Under the pieces are notes generated by a model, which searched no databases, had not been told where the DNA came from, and saw only the letters and a program-made list of their open reading frames with translations. From Sordaria brevicollis (taxonomy: Eukaryota; Ascomycota; Sordariomycetes; Sordariales; Sordariaceae), in contig JAUTDP010000014.1 of NCBI GenBank assembly GCA_033439795.1, positions 248,001-312,000 of the forward strand: DNA of 64,000 nucleotides, given 5' to 3'. Position numbers and translations under genes: made by a program. This document shows positions 1-12,200 of the stretch, one piece after another (positions within the stretch are counted from its first letter, which is position 1; each line of letters begins with the position of its first letter).

Positions 1-1962
1 CCTCGGTGTACGAAATATCGTCCATCTTGTTGGACGGGCGCTTAACTGTTAACGATGTGGGTTTCCGATCCGAAGATTCTCCTCCCTGAATATGCCTCTT
101 TCCGTGAGTGAGACTCGAGATTTTAAGCGCCTACAAAACCTCGTAATGAGGCTGTGGAACTGGAAGCCTGGTGCATCGTCAACAAGCCTTTGTCGAAATT
201 CGAGGAATGAAGCAATTTTGGATGAATTGTCAGATGATGAACAGGAGAACTTCGGATATCGGATTGGGTTGACATAAACGGCCTCTAACAATTTCCGTAA
301 CCGCCCAGCCGCCGCCGATGTTAGCGCATGTTCATGGAGGTTTATGCCCTCACTAACTGCTTAGAAAATTACCTAAGCAGATGGTCAGCACGATTGGGCG
401 GCTGTTTGATTAACCCGACCCGCTCTGTTAGTGTCCGTCACTTTGTGTAAATAAATATCCTTAACAGTTGAGCGCAAGCGACATCACGCAAGCGCCCGCG
501 CTTCCTACAGTCGTCAGCTTCCACCTTTCCATCTTCTCTATTTCGTGGCGCTTAGTTTCGGCGAGAAGCCAAAACACTGCTGAGATTTCATGCTGCGATT
601 CCCCAACCCCTTCTAAAAGACACCGGACCTGCTCGATCCCGGCCCTGGTTACCTCCGCCGGTCAGTCGTAAGACAATGTAATTTCAGTAACCGCTCGCAT
701 CTTGAACCTCCATCAGACTGTCGACCGAAACCCGGCCTTGCTTACCGCGTCCGAGGATGATGATGATTGAAGGCGGAAGAGTAGTCGATGGATCCACCAA
801 AAATAGGGCCGCCATAGGGTCGGAGGTTGTTCCTAGCACTGAGAAATGAGATATGCGACTGGTAGCGGGGAACTATCGTGGAGCTTCTTCTTGGAGTCTC
901 GAACCGAAACATGATGCGAGCGAGCTATCATGAATTCCCCCGCGAGCATGCCCAAACCCGGATAGCCGAAATCTCGAACCAAAGGAAGGATGAAAGAGGA
1001 TGGGTGCCCAACCCGCCCTGCTTTTTCATGTTAGTGTCGGACTGGCATGCAATGCAATATGTATGGATATTGCGAGCTATCACTATCACTGAGATAGCGG
1101 GAGGCAAATCTTTCTCTAGAGCTGTCGTATCAGAACCGTTTCTGAGGACGTTCTGGATTCAGTGGAAAGAGCTGGCTTTGCATCTGTGCCTGACCTTCCA
1201 TAGTCAAGCCGTGGCAGCCTTCCGTATGGCTTCTCTCTACTGCGAATGGGTCCGTTCAGCAGTCCGGCTCAACGGCCTAGCATGCCCTCGTCGCCGCGGG
1301 GTAGGTGCCATAGCTGCCGCGTTGAGGGGTCAAAGGGTCGTTAAAGGACTGCTACTGGTGGTGCTGCTGGTGATGGTGCTGCCGGTGGTGCCCGCCGGGT
1401 GGTGTTGCGAGAAAAGGCCGCGATGGGTTCGAAGCCTTGCTCCATCAGGCGTGTCGTGGCTCGACTCGATGCCCTGCTGGCTGCGATGTGCTGCGGGAAG
1501 CACCGTCGTGATGACCCCGCGCAAAAGTGGCATCTGGCAGCATGATCGACTCCCATCCTGTTCCGCCCCGTTCACTTGTCATTTGCTCCCATTTGTTCAC
1601 CCGCCCTATCCCGATATTGTTCCCCAAAGACAATGCTCCAACCGAAGATGTTCTGTCCCTGGCCCGCTCTTGCTGCCATCTGACAGCTGCCCGTCCTACA
1701 GTTCGGTCCTCCCCATGCCGTCCCGCGTCTGGCGCCTGGGCCCCAGATCTCGAGAGTACGTAGAGCTTCACAAAGTACCGCTGTTACTGGCAGACGCTGT
1801 AATGAGTACAAATGACCCTTAACGGGTAACAGTGCTACGCTGTAGGCCGGACCATGTGTCTAAATATGACTCATTAGACGCCTGCATGGCGGCTTGCAGA
1901 GACATGGGATTCCGAGCCAATGGTGTTGCTGAGATGCGCATCTACCTTCAACTTCTCAGAAC
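1..1962. other. Intergenic region, no supportable gene
   Basis: GC-balanced DNA left of the first transposon. The longest open frame (878-1822, + strand, 314 codons) has no recognisable domain, is rich in Trp, Arg and Cys in a way typical of chance frames, and overlaps several opposite-strand open frames of similar quality around 1330-1811. I do not call it a gene. No tRNA or clear regulatory element was seen. Confidence 0.5.
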
Positions 1963-1964
1963 TA

Positions 1965-2072
1965 ACCGTGGGTGTGAGGTTGGCTTTGATAGTGTGCTGG
2001 CTAAGCAATCCCCACTCTCCTACGGAGAGTGGGGGAAAAAATTGAGGGATAGCTAGAAATCGAGGGATAAGG
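1965..2072 (+). repeat. Left terminal inverted repeat of the 3.2-kb transposon
   Basis: Outer 12 bp match the right end perfectly. The middle 30 bp differ between the ends, then a block with an internal hairpin (CCACTCTC / GAGAGTGG around CTACG) and the tract GGGGAAAAAATTGAGGGATA matches again. A third GAGGGATA motif follows at about 2060. This edge is not AT-biased, unlike the interior. Confidence 0.75.
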
Positions 2073-5049
2073 AAAGTCCGTGCGTTACACCCAATAGACC
2101 GTCATCTATACCAAAAGTCATAATATTCAACTGGCAATCTAAAATCAATACCATAGTATTTTTAAATAAAAATTACTACTCTATATTATTAGGAATCTAC
2201 TCTTTCGATTAATCCTTCTTATATACGTAAAACCTTCGTATATTATCGATAAATTTATTGTATAAAGATAATAATATTGGCGGTCGGACGCCGCTAATTT
2301 CAAAAATATAATTTATAATATTATTACGTTAACGATTAAAATTAATTCTAAAAATAGGTAATTTCTATTTTTTAAAAGTAATAATAACCTTTATAATAGG
2401 GCGCGGTTATATATTAATCGGTTTATATTTAATTATATTAAAGAAGAATAAATCTTCTTTTTTTTACCTTATTTCTTTATCCTCCTCTTTGTCCTTATTA
2501 TCGCTATTATTTTCGGAATTAACGTCGCTATTGATAATAATTATAATTTTAATTTTCTTTTAAAGTTTAAGCCCGCCTTCGCTTTACCCTTCTTTATTAT
2601 TATCGTTATTGCTATCGGAATCCGATAAATCCTTATTAAACGTAGGAAGTAGGGAAACGCTATTATTAATAATAATTATCTAATTAAGCGGTTTAATTAT
2701 AAAATTAGGAATAAAAACGGTCTCTCCTATATCGATAATAAAAATTAGCGCCCTTTTATTATTATAAACCTATATTAGGTAGTACAAGTCGTTAAAATTG
2801 CGGTAATTAATATTATAATTATTTTTTTTTAATTATTCTTCGAAAGTAGATTAACGTTAACGACCTTTATTACTCCTTACCCAATTAATAGGGTCCTTCT
2901 TTTTAATTATTTATTTCTTTTTAAATATATTTAACTCCTTTTTTTATTATTCTATAATAATCTTTAATTATTTCTTCCTTTTAATTACTATTTTTATTGC
3001 TTTTTTTTTTTTAATTTCCTAACGTATACGTTTAATAAAAATACTATTTATTAATTATCCTTCTAATTTTATAATACGTTTTTTAGATTTCTTTATATTA
3101 AAGGATTCGAATTGTTAAGCGCGTTTTAACCGGTATTATTCTAAATAATTATACGTTAATATTCCTTTATAAAACCTTATTTCGACCGATTAAAACGTTA
3201 CTTTTATTTCTTTATTATAATTATTAATATCGATATTTAATTTCTTTATTAATATACCCAACGATTTAATAGCGGATTTCTAACGCTCCTCATCGGGTAT
3301 TATTTCTAAAAATTTAATTATTTCCTCTCCCGTACGCTTTGCGCGCAGACTCGATAAAACCAATTCTCGATTTAACGAAAAAAAACTAATCTTTTCGAAT
3401 TTAATAATAATATTTACGCGTTTAAACGCGTAATCCTAAATACTTTACAACCTTGCAATATATTAAAACCGGTTAAAATTAAACTTTCCTAACTGGAAAT
3501 ATTCCTTTAACCGTTTTTAATAAATTACTTTTAATAATTAAAAGATATTTATATTTATAAATTAAAGAAAGTAGGAATTATATAGCGGGAGGAATAAAAT
3601 AAAAATATCGAAACGTAAATAATATTTATAAAGATCTAAATTATAATATTTAAAGAAGGAATTTAATATTAATAACCGGTAAATATATTAATTTAACGGG
3701 GTTTTAAATCGATCGGTTTTATTTATTTCGTCCGGGTCGTATATATAAATATTTATTTCTTTATTATATTACTCTTCGTTATAATTAAATTACTTTATAA
3801 AACTAAACGTATTACTACTTTAAAAGTAAAAACCTTTTTATTAAATTAGGGTATAATAGTATTAAAAATATTTATTAAAATAATAAATCCAATTTATTAT
3901 AATATTTATATTATTAAACGCAATATCTAACTAAATAAAGCGAATATCGCCTTCGAAATTATTATTTACTATATCCTCTATTAATTATTTTTTAAAAATA
4001 GCAAAGAGGAGTAAATAATAACTAATAGCGTTTCCTCCCCCAATTAACGTAACCGATTCTCTATTAACCAAATTAATTACTTCGGGCTTAATTTATATAG
4101 GGTTTAATTATAATTAATAATTAATAACCGGGATTTAAAAACTTTAATTAACCTATTTCTTCTTATTTTTAATAATTATTAAAACTTCGAAATTATTACC
4201 GAATATAATTATACGGTAACCTATTTTATTAACGTTCTAAATTCTAAAGCCTATAAAATTATATTCCGTATAAGCGGCTTCCAAAATGTCGAAAAACTTA
4301 ATTACGTTATTAATATATTATTAAACAAATATACATTTAGCCTTAATAGGTTTAACTTTAATACTAAAATATTATAAATAATCCTCCTTTTATTATTTAT
4401 ACCAATATTTATTTATTAAGGGTATTAATATTAATTTTCTAATATATAATTTATTTATAGCTTCCTTTATAAAATCTCTATTAAATATATTACTAGCGTC
4501 GATTAATTAATATATATATACTTTAAAAATATTATCTTCAATTTCGTTAATAAATTTTAGCCTCCTACTAATATAAACCTTTATAATAAGGTAATTAATA
4601 TCCTATAACGCTTTAAAATAACGGCCAATTATACTCTTATTATAATTAAATAAACGAATAGTATAATGGATATTAAATTCTAATTAATCTTTATTAACTT
4701 TTATAATACGTTATAAATACTATCGATATTAAACGGTCTAGAACTACCGGGCTATTCTAATAAGAGGAGATTCGCGCTCCTCTTCTTAAGAAGGTAACGT
4801 TATATACTAATTAAATAAAGAAAAAAGGCTAGAATACTAAACGGTACGTTATAATATTAATACTCAATACAATAAAGGAAGAAGGTCGCACTATTATAAG
4901 GGTATTAAATAAAGGTAATCGATATTACTATTTACGAATAAAGGTTACTTCCGAAATAAGGATATTAAAATAAGCAAAATAAATTACAGTTTTGGTGCGT
5001 TTCGCTAAGAAACCTAAATAGGGCTATATTTTGTATACGGACGTACCGT

Positions 5050-5151
5050 ATCCCTCTAAAAGTAGTCTATCCCTCAATTTTTTCCCCCACTCTCTGCAAG
5101 AGAGTGGGTGTTGCGTGCTCTCCAACTCTCAAAAAACCACACACCCACGGT
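5050..5151 (-). repeat. Right terminal inverted repeat of the 3.2-kb transposon
   Basis: Reverse complement of the left end. It starts at 5151, contains the same hairpin with loop TTGCA, the same GGGGAAAAAATTGAGGGATAG tract and a further GAGGGATA motif. It is followed directly by the second TA of the target duplication (5152-5153). Confidence 0.75.
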
Positions 5152-5153
5152 TA

Positions 5154-6323
5154 GGGCTTCCCAGAAGGGAAAAGGGCTCTTTTTCCAAAAGAGTTTCAAC
5201 AATGGGAGCTTGGGCCATGCAGCGTTTTGAGGGAGCTTCCACGCGAAATGAATGGAGCGAGAGAACGTGTAACTGCCGGTACGTCTTCTTTGTTCTCTTT
5301 GTCCATTGTGTTCCCTTCCCCGATCTGACATGTTGATGCAGATAATTGAGATCCAAGAGGTTCGGTATCTTATCAGTTGTCCTATCACTCTCTCCTGAAC
5401 GGTGATTTTCGACTTGTGCTAGCACGTCTACATTTTATGAGCTCAACGTCAAAGCCTCAAGATTATCAAAGTCAACAACGACAATGGCGGCTATTCTACC
5501 CATCGAATCTGAACCCATTTCTCAATTGTCCAAATAAAAGGCCCAGTGACATGACCCTGGGTCTCGACGGGCGCCATAGATCTCCGCGTTTCAGGTTTAT
5601 TTTGATATCTGGGCAATCAGAGTCGTCCATGGGCTCCAGCCTTAAAGTCCACTGCCAAGATGCTAACCACTAAAGACTAGGGTCATGACAAGGGCAAAGG
5701 GTAGCAACGTAGCCATGGTAGCACTGGAGGCTGCAAGCTGCTCTTCTTTTCTCTTCCTCTTTCCGGCAATCCTTCTTGGGCCTCTCCACCAGGTGTAGGT
5801 ATTCGCGCCTTACACAGAAAATTAGTATTCACAAGAGATACGTACCTTTCTGAGAGCACAGCTTACACGCCTGTGTCGGTGTCCCCTGTGTCTCCGAACA
5901 TGTCTCTCCCTCATGCCGTTTTCGCGACCGCGGCCCACGCTTAACGCTAGTATTCCCATGCCCATGTTTCTCGCGCCAGCAATGGATGTTCATTGTCCAG
6001 TCCTCTGCTGGATGCATCATGGGTCCATATCCTCCGGCCATCCATGGCCTATGATCTCGGGTTTTCTATCTGAGCATAAGGATAAGTATAACGCCGTTTC
6101 CCTCCTCTCGTTTCCCCGTCTTGCTCCATATCCAAACATTCCTCTTCTCTCCAAGCATCTAGAGTCTCAGAAGTGTTGCGGTCAAGACCGAACCTTCAAC
6201 CCCTTCCTTCCTTTTCACCTCCACTATCATACAAGTTAGAATCATCATCGGAGCGGGTCTCCTCCCTATCCTTACCGTCCAACTAATTTCATAATCCGCT
6301 CCTTCTACTACACAAGTTTCAAG
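5154..6323. other. Intergenic region upstream of the 6324 gene
   Basis: No gene supported; open frames here are under 110 codons and unlike known proteins. The 3' part (about 6080-6320) is pyrimidine-rich, as is common in fungal promoters and leaders. It contains one tRNA-like relic, listed separately. Confidence 0.5.
5552..5685 (-). other. tRNA-like relic or tRNA-derived repeat
   Basis: Read on the minus strand from 5685, the segment starts TGACCCT and ends AGGGTCA, a perfect 7-bp acceptor-like pairing. Directly after the 5' arm comes AGTCTTTAGTGGTTAGCATC, which resembles a D-arm/A-box. Near the 3' end GTCGAGACCC resembles the end of a B-box, but the 5' side of a T-stem does not pair and no convincing anticodon arm forms. 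It could be a decayed tRNA, a SINE head, or chance. Confidence 0.3.
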
Positions 6324-8182
6324 ATGTCTACGTAAGTTGTTTTACCTTACCCCTGGCTACAATCATCTTCACATGCTAACAGTTGTCTGGAAATAGTCTA
6401 GCAGCTGGTGTCCCTTACGAGTTCACATTCCCATCATGTGAACTCCCTGTCACTCCACCAAGCTTCACTTTCGATCCATCTCTCCTTGAGATCAACTTCA
6501 ACCCTAGCCATGTTCGCTCTGTCTCCCACAGCTCATCGGTCTACTCCTTTGAGTCTTCTCCTCCTTCAGAGTCAGTGAGCGCAACAAGCACACGGAGGAC
6601 AACACCGGTCCGCAGCCGGTCACCCATCCGTACCCATGGACCCCTTCTCCTTCCCAAGATCCGCAGGCAAGACGAAGCCATCGACCCGTCTGCCGTTGTA
6701 GCTCCGGCTCCCAAGCGTGCGAGGACCATGCCAGGCGTCACCCGGGCCCGGGCCAACACCGACAGTTTCCGGCCTGTTCACCAGCGCAGCTACACCAACC
6801 CAGAGGCCATCTCCTTCGCGGCTCCTCTTCCCTTCACCGAGGACAACACCGGCATCGTCTTCGCCCCAGTGAACTACGTTGCCGAGCCTTCATCAGTACC
6901 TCACTCTCGCCGGGCTTCGTCATGCAGCTTGGACAACACAACAATCGAGAGATATGGCTATCCCACCTATCGCCAAATGCCGACCTACGTACCATCTCAA
7001 CAGTCTCGGACCAGCCTCAGCCCGTCGCCAACACCGCAGCCTCAGGCCCAGTTCTCTCAGCCAGAGACGTTCATGTACCAGCCATATGCGCCGCGGGCCC
7101 CTTCGCCTCTCGCAGCCGCCGCTCCCATCACCCCTGACATGACGCCCTCGACGACACTTTTGTCCTACCTTACCTCATCAAACCCGGCTCCCTCGCTCGT
7201 CCGCACCATCTCCTTCCCTCTCCGAGATCCTCACACCAAGCACTTCTGGTGGGACGTCCGCCAAATCCGGCCCTGGACCAACTTCACCGCCTCCTCCATC
7301 CTCTCCATCCCCGGCGCCTCCGCCTGCCTCTCCGTGCCCATCTCACAAGCTCTTCTTCCCACCGCTTCGCATTCGACCCGCCACCCCGAGACCGAAGCCG
7401 CCTTGCACTCCATCTACGCCTCACACTACCTCCCCAAGCTCAACGCCGCTCTCGCCCTCTGCTCTCAACGTCCCCTCCAACTCTCCATCCCCTCCAAGAG
7501 CCCTCTGGCCGCCGTCGCCGCTTCCACCTCTTCCTCCTCTTCATCCGCAGCAACAGAAAACATGTTCATCGCCAACGTAGCCGGCGAATCCGCCACCAAC
7601 TCCGTAGCCGCCATCTTCGGCGGCAAGCCGACCGCGCGCGTCGTCGGGCTCGTCAAGTCCTTCGACCGCTTCAACACGGGCATGCGCGTCGAGGGCAACA
7701 TCAAGCGGGTCGAGTACCTCCGCGGCCTGGCGCACTTGCACCACGTCATGCGCGAGCACGGCTGTCGGTACGGGTTTATCCTGACGGAGATTGAGTTGGT
7801 GTTTGTCCGCAACGGAACCGAGACGACGCCCCACTTTGGGTATCTCGAGGTTGGGAGCGTGCAGCTTGCTGCTACGGGCGATCAGGCGGCTGTGAACGCG
7901 GAGAATGTGGGTGAGGTGCCGATAACGGCTTGTTTGGCGCTTTGGGGATTGTGTATGTTGGCTGGTGATGAGCCTGTCCCTGGGCAGGTGCATTGGAAGG
8001 CAGAGATTGGTGCGCCTGCTGAGGGAACGAGGAGGAAGGCGTTGGCGAGGGATGAGTGGATGCCGCAGCCGCAGTTGGCGGAGAAGAGAGAGGCGAAGAG
8101 GAGCAGAGGCTGGATTTGGCCTGAGGATGCGGTGGGCAGGAAGGAGTTGGGGAAGAGAGGTGTGAGGTATGGTGCTTGCTAA
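6324..8182 (+). CDS. Conserved fungal protein of unknown function, disordered N-terminal half
   Basis: Predicted 597 aa in two exons: 6324-6331 (only 8 nt, ATG TCT AC) and 6397-8182. The intron (6332-6396) has donor GTAAGT, an internal GCTAAC branch-like site and acceptor AATAG; joining restores the frame (MSTLAAGVPYEF). Residues 1 to about 270 are rich in Ser, Pro and Thr and look disordered, with two Lys/Arg patches that could be nuclear signals. The C-terminal half (about 280-597) looks folded, with motifs HFWWDVRQIRPW, SFDRFNTGMRVEGNIKRVEYL, YGFILTEIELVFVRNG and GWIWPEDAVGRKELGKRG. As I recall, similar fungal proteins are sometimes labelled sialidase, but I see no Asp-box here, so I do not adopt that. 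The hydrophobic-acidic core (ILTEIELVFV) could suit a restriction-like nuclease fold; this is speculation. It is convergent with the next gene. Confidence 0.75.
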
Positions 8183-9278
8183 AGTTGATCTTGCAGCATG
8201 AGAAGAGGTGGAAAAAGGAGCCTGGTCTAAGGGGTATGGTATCATCGATCTGGCATCCATCTTGACGAAAAGTGAGGAAACAGGCTTTCCACCTTTCCTG
8301 TTCAAGAGTAATACTACCCCTTTTGCCCCTTTTCCATCCACTAATGGAGACAAAGAAAAGAGAGAGAGCAGTCAGGTACTGCTGGGAAAGTTACAAGTCT
8401 GGCACTTCAAACTCCCCACTCATCATCATCCATCGATCTTCAACCTGGCTGTTGTCGAAAAAAGGATTTTGATTTTGCATTTGGCTTTTTGGTTGTGGGT
8501 TTTGTTTCACGGAGTTACAGATCGGGTCAGCATGGGGGCTTAAAATGGGTGGCTCCAGCATTTGCATTTCGTTTAGCATACCAATTTCCTTTGTCTTTGT
8601 CAAGAAAGAGAGAAAAAGAAAGGCATGACGACTGGTTCATGATGTCTGGAGGCAGAGGAGGAGATTTTGCATACAAGTATATACCATATAGCATTTATAC
8701 ATACCATTTACATTTGAGATATCATTCCAGACAAAAAGACAGTCCGTCCCATAATGTGCTCATAGTAATATTTCCATGTCCCACGCAGTAAGAAGCGCAC
8801 CTGCGAATGGACAAAAACAATATCCGGATCCAATGGGTAGAATGCTTGAGGACCTGACGGCAAGAGCAAATGTCATGCTTGACCGCCTCACCGCACCACA
8901 CAGCCACACTGCAGCAATCTGGTTGCGAAAACGTCAGGTGCACCTTCCGCAAATAACTCTCCCAAAAAAAATTGCGTGATGAAGATGTGCATTGGTAGAA
9001 TCAGAAGGAGCGAACCGAGGCAGACAGAGAAATGGACAACAACGAGGGAGAAGCGCGCCCAGGCCAAGAAGGAAAAGACAAGTACGACAGTGGCACTTTC
9101 CATGCTTTATGATGACATAGGTAGCGTCACCAGAATTTATCGTACCATCGCTCACATAGTATCTCCGACACTACACTCGAATTTCCACAATGGACGAGTA
9201 CTGAAGCAATTCTTTTGGAGGGAAAAAAAAAACACCACCCAACACTATTTCTATTTCCCTTTAAAAGACCTACGCCCT
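8183..9278. other. Intergenic region between convergent genes
   Basis: Holds the 3' ends of the convergent genes at 6324-8182 (+) and 9279-13540 (-). No open frame here looks protein-like. AT content rises moderately and short A and T runs that could serve as polyadenylation signals are present. No other element seen. Confidence 0.5.
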
Positions 9279-12200
9279 TTACTCTACCGCACCCGTCCCA
9301 CCATTCGTTGTACTCGTACTCGTACCCGCCAACGTCGACGAAGATACCAAATTCTCATCAATCCTCCCCGTCGCCACCACTGTACTAGCAGCTATCGTAG
9401 CCGGAGCTTTCCCCACACCGCCTACTACCCCCTTACCGGGTATAGGACCTCTCCCGTTGCCATTGCCATTGCCGTTTCCATTCCCGTTTTTAATACTACT
9501 ACTTTCCCCATTCACACCCTCCTCCTCCCTCAAACCCGCCACCCCCGTGACATCAACACCTTTAACCTTTCTCAACGCCCGCTTCAGCCCTTCCATCCTG
9601 CCCCTCTCCAGAATCACCATGCCCCTCGCCAACTCCCGAATCGCCCTCCGTCCCATCTTCTCATGCATATCCCTCCACCCCGCCAGCTCCCCCGCCACAG
9701 TCTGCTGCGCATACCTTAGCTCTCGTCCCAACATCTCGGCCTCGCGCTCCGCCGTCTTGGCCTTTTCTTCTTTTTCCTCGTTCATCCGCTGCCTCGTCTC
9801 GTCCAGCAGACCGAGCGGCCAGCGCGACGACCGGTTAAGCGAGCTGTAGTTGCGCTCGGCCTCGCGGCGGATGGAGACGATCTTGGCGATGGTGCGCGGC
9901 GGCTTGGCGAGGGCACGAAGGATGGCTTCTACGTTGGAGTAGAGCGTGAGGAAGGCGTTGAAGAAGAGGTTCGTAGGCGAGTTCTGCGGTGGGGCAAGGG
10001 CGCGGACGTAGAGCTCCATGGCGGTTAGGTGGGAGGCGGGGAGGAAGGGGAAGGTGGTCAGGGCGCGGTGGAGGAGTTGGGATGCGTCGTAGAGATCTTT
10101 TTTGAGATGATGTTAGTCAAGGCATCTCTCTGATGGAGAGGGGTAGAAAAGAACAGAGATTGTGACTTACCCATAGCAACATTCCCTACCACATTTGCCC
10201 TTCGCGCGACGCTCCTAGTAGAAAAGTGCACGCTCCTGACAATATCACGAGCATGATCAACGAACTGCTCGACCTCCCTTAGGTCGATAACAGGCTCCAT
10301 CTCATCATGGATCTTCTCCATAAGCGCTTCCGCCTTCAGCTTACTCCGTTCAGCCATCATGTCAAGCTGCAAGTCTGGCACCAGGAAGAACTCCCAGAGC
10401 ATCTCATGAGTAGCAAACGTAGGGTGAGCCAGGAGCACCCGCAAGAACCAGTCCATACGGATCTGGAGATCCTTGAGCACCGCTCGACTTGGCCTGGAGA
10501 GAATCTGCGTTGGCGATCGCACATCCGCCAAAGACGGTATCCAAGATGAAGGGTTCTCTATCTCCAACAGCTTGACGAGGTGCTCAAAGTCCGTTAGAGA
10601 TCGGCGGCAGGTCGTTACGGCATAGCTATACCGATCGACGGGTGCCCCCGACTTCAGCACGAAGCGGATCGAAGTATCTTCGACGAAGTAGGACCGTACC
10701 ACACCTGTTGTGCGTGAGTCGGAGCCTGGTATGAGCGAGAACAAGGTGAGGTCATCGATCTTGTTGCGGACTTCGTCGTCCTTGGCCAGTTCCACGGCTG
10801 TCAAACCCCGAAGCTCCCTGGCCGCGACATCCACACGAGGATCGCCGAAGAGCACCCGGACCATGTCAAAGCGTCCATACTTGCTGGCCAGCATTAAGGG
10901 CGTGAACCTTTTTTCGTTTGTGGCATTGACGTCGACGTCGCAATGTTGCAGGATGCGTAAAGCCAGCTTTGGGTCGTTGATGATATGGAGGAGGGTGTTG
11001 CCCTTGGCATCGACATGGTCATCCAGATGCAGCGGCTGGCCGTCGCCTTGGGTTTTCGTGGCAAAGTCAAGGCCCTCCTCCACCATGGCAGAGTAATTGG
11101 CATGATCATAAGACCGACATAGCGCGAATAATGGTGTCTGTCCGTTCTTGTCCTTTTGTCGCCAAGGTAGCATTTCGCCTATGAGCTTTATTAGGAAAGG
11201 AGCGTGGAAGAGGTAATGCGCAGCACTACGGCCCCATGTATCTTGAATGGCGAGATACTCTCCAAGCTGACCGCGCGGTGTTGCTTCCAGGAACAAGCTC
11301 AAAAGCATGTTGATGACTTTGGCTTCGCCCAGCTGAACTGCGGCGCTCATCAAGGTGGTGCCCGCGTTATTCTGGTCTTCCATCAAAACTTGAGCAGGGT
11401 AGTACTGGCTCAGTGACAAAAGGTACTCCAAGGCCTCGACACGACCGTTCTGGATGGCCATCATTGGTACCGATTCCCCAAGTGCATCTGTGGTCTGGGC
11501 TAGGCGTTCAATACTAGTGTCGCCTTCAACTCCGCCCGTCCATGCCGTGGCAATGCTTCCTGACCTGGATCTGTATGAGATTTCTGAGCTGCTTGACATC
11601 GACATACTTCGTGTGTCCATCGATACCCTTTTCACTTTCTTCGGCAGAGGTAGAGAATGGCTTTCGAAAGGATCGATATCGAGGTCCTGGTCCTCATCGT
11701 CGGTGGCTCCGTCCTGGAACGGGAATACATGGCTCAAACCGGAACCTTCAGAGAATCGTTCGGACAGAGAGAAGGCCGTGGAAGACAGACTCGAACCGCC
11801 ATTAGCAAAGTTCCATTCGTTCCCGGATGACCTGCGCGAAGAGGGCCGTGATTCAACCGCATAATGAGCGTCATCGTTGGCATATGTTTCGGGTTCCATG
11901 ATCTTCTTCAATTCCGCCATGTCGCCTTTAGATACCGCTTCCCAAAGGGCTTTGTTTCGGCGACTGGCCCTCCGTAGCCCGCCAGATTCACGGTCTAGAT
12001 ATGCTAAAACGGCCTCAAACGTACTCAGAGCATAGCCAATCTCGCCACTGTCAACATCGTCGATAAAGATGAAGTGTCGAACATAGCTCAGGCGCGCTTG
12101 GAGATGCTTTATCTGAGCTTTGATGACAACATACAGCAACAGAGATACCAGAGTATCGGCGTTGATGGTCAAAATGGGCTTTTCTGACGTCGAACCTGAC

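Larger units (their letters stand above)
1965..5151. mobile_element. RIP-mutated TIR DNA transposon (3.19 kb) with TA target duplication
   Basis: The two ends are inverted repeats. The left end at 1965 begins ACCGTGGGTGTGAGGTTGG, and the right end read inward from 5151 begins ACCGTGGGTGTGTGGTT. Both are flanked by TA (1963-1964 and 5152-5153), as expected for Tc1/mariner-type insertion. A second, stronger shared block lies about 45-80 bp inside each end: a hairpin of CCACTCTC and GAGAGTGG arms around a 5-nt loop, followed by GGGGAAAAAATTGAGGG. The interior (about 2090-5030) is extremely AT-rich with stops in all frames, as expected after RIP. The transposase family could not be read. At about 3.2 kb it is longer than usual fungal Fot1/pogo elements (about 1.9 kb), so superfamily assignment rests on the TA duplication only. 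Confidence 0.75.

Noticed and set aside
1425..1440. GGTTCGAAGCC, a possible tRNA B-box
   Set aside because: No acceptor or D-arm partner within a reasonable distance.
878..1822. 314-codon open frame on the + strand
   Set aside because: No domain or family similarity I can recognise, odd Trp/Arg/Cys-rich composition, and several opposite-strand open frames of equal quality overlap it; no splice or start context to support it.
2090..5030. Attempt to read a transposase in the AT-rich core of the first transposon
   Set aside because: Fragments such as a minus-strand stretch near 4560-4620 look faintly protein-like once stops are ignored, but no superfamily motif could be identified safely.
7249..8353. 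Long frames overlapping the 6324-8182 gene (7249-7794 + and 7541-8353 -)
   Set aside because: Arg/His/Pro-rich shadow translations of a GC-rich coding region; the main frame has conserved-looking motifs and these do not.
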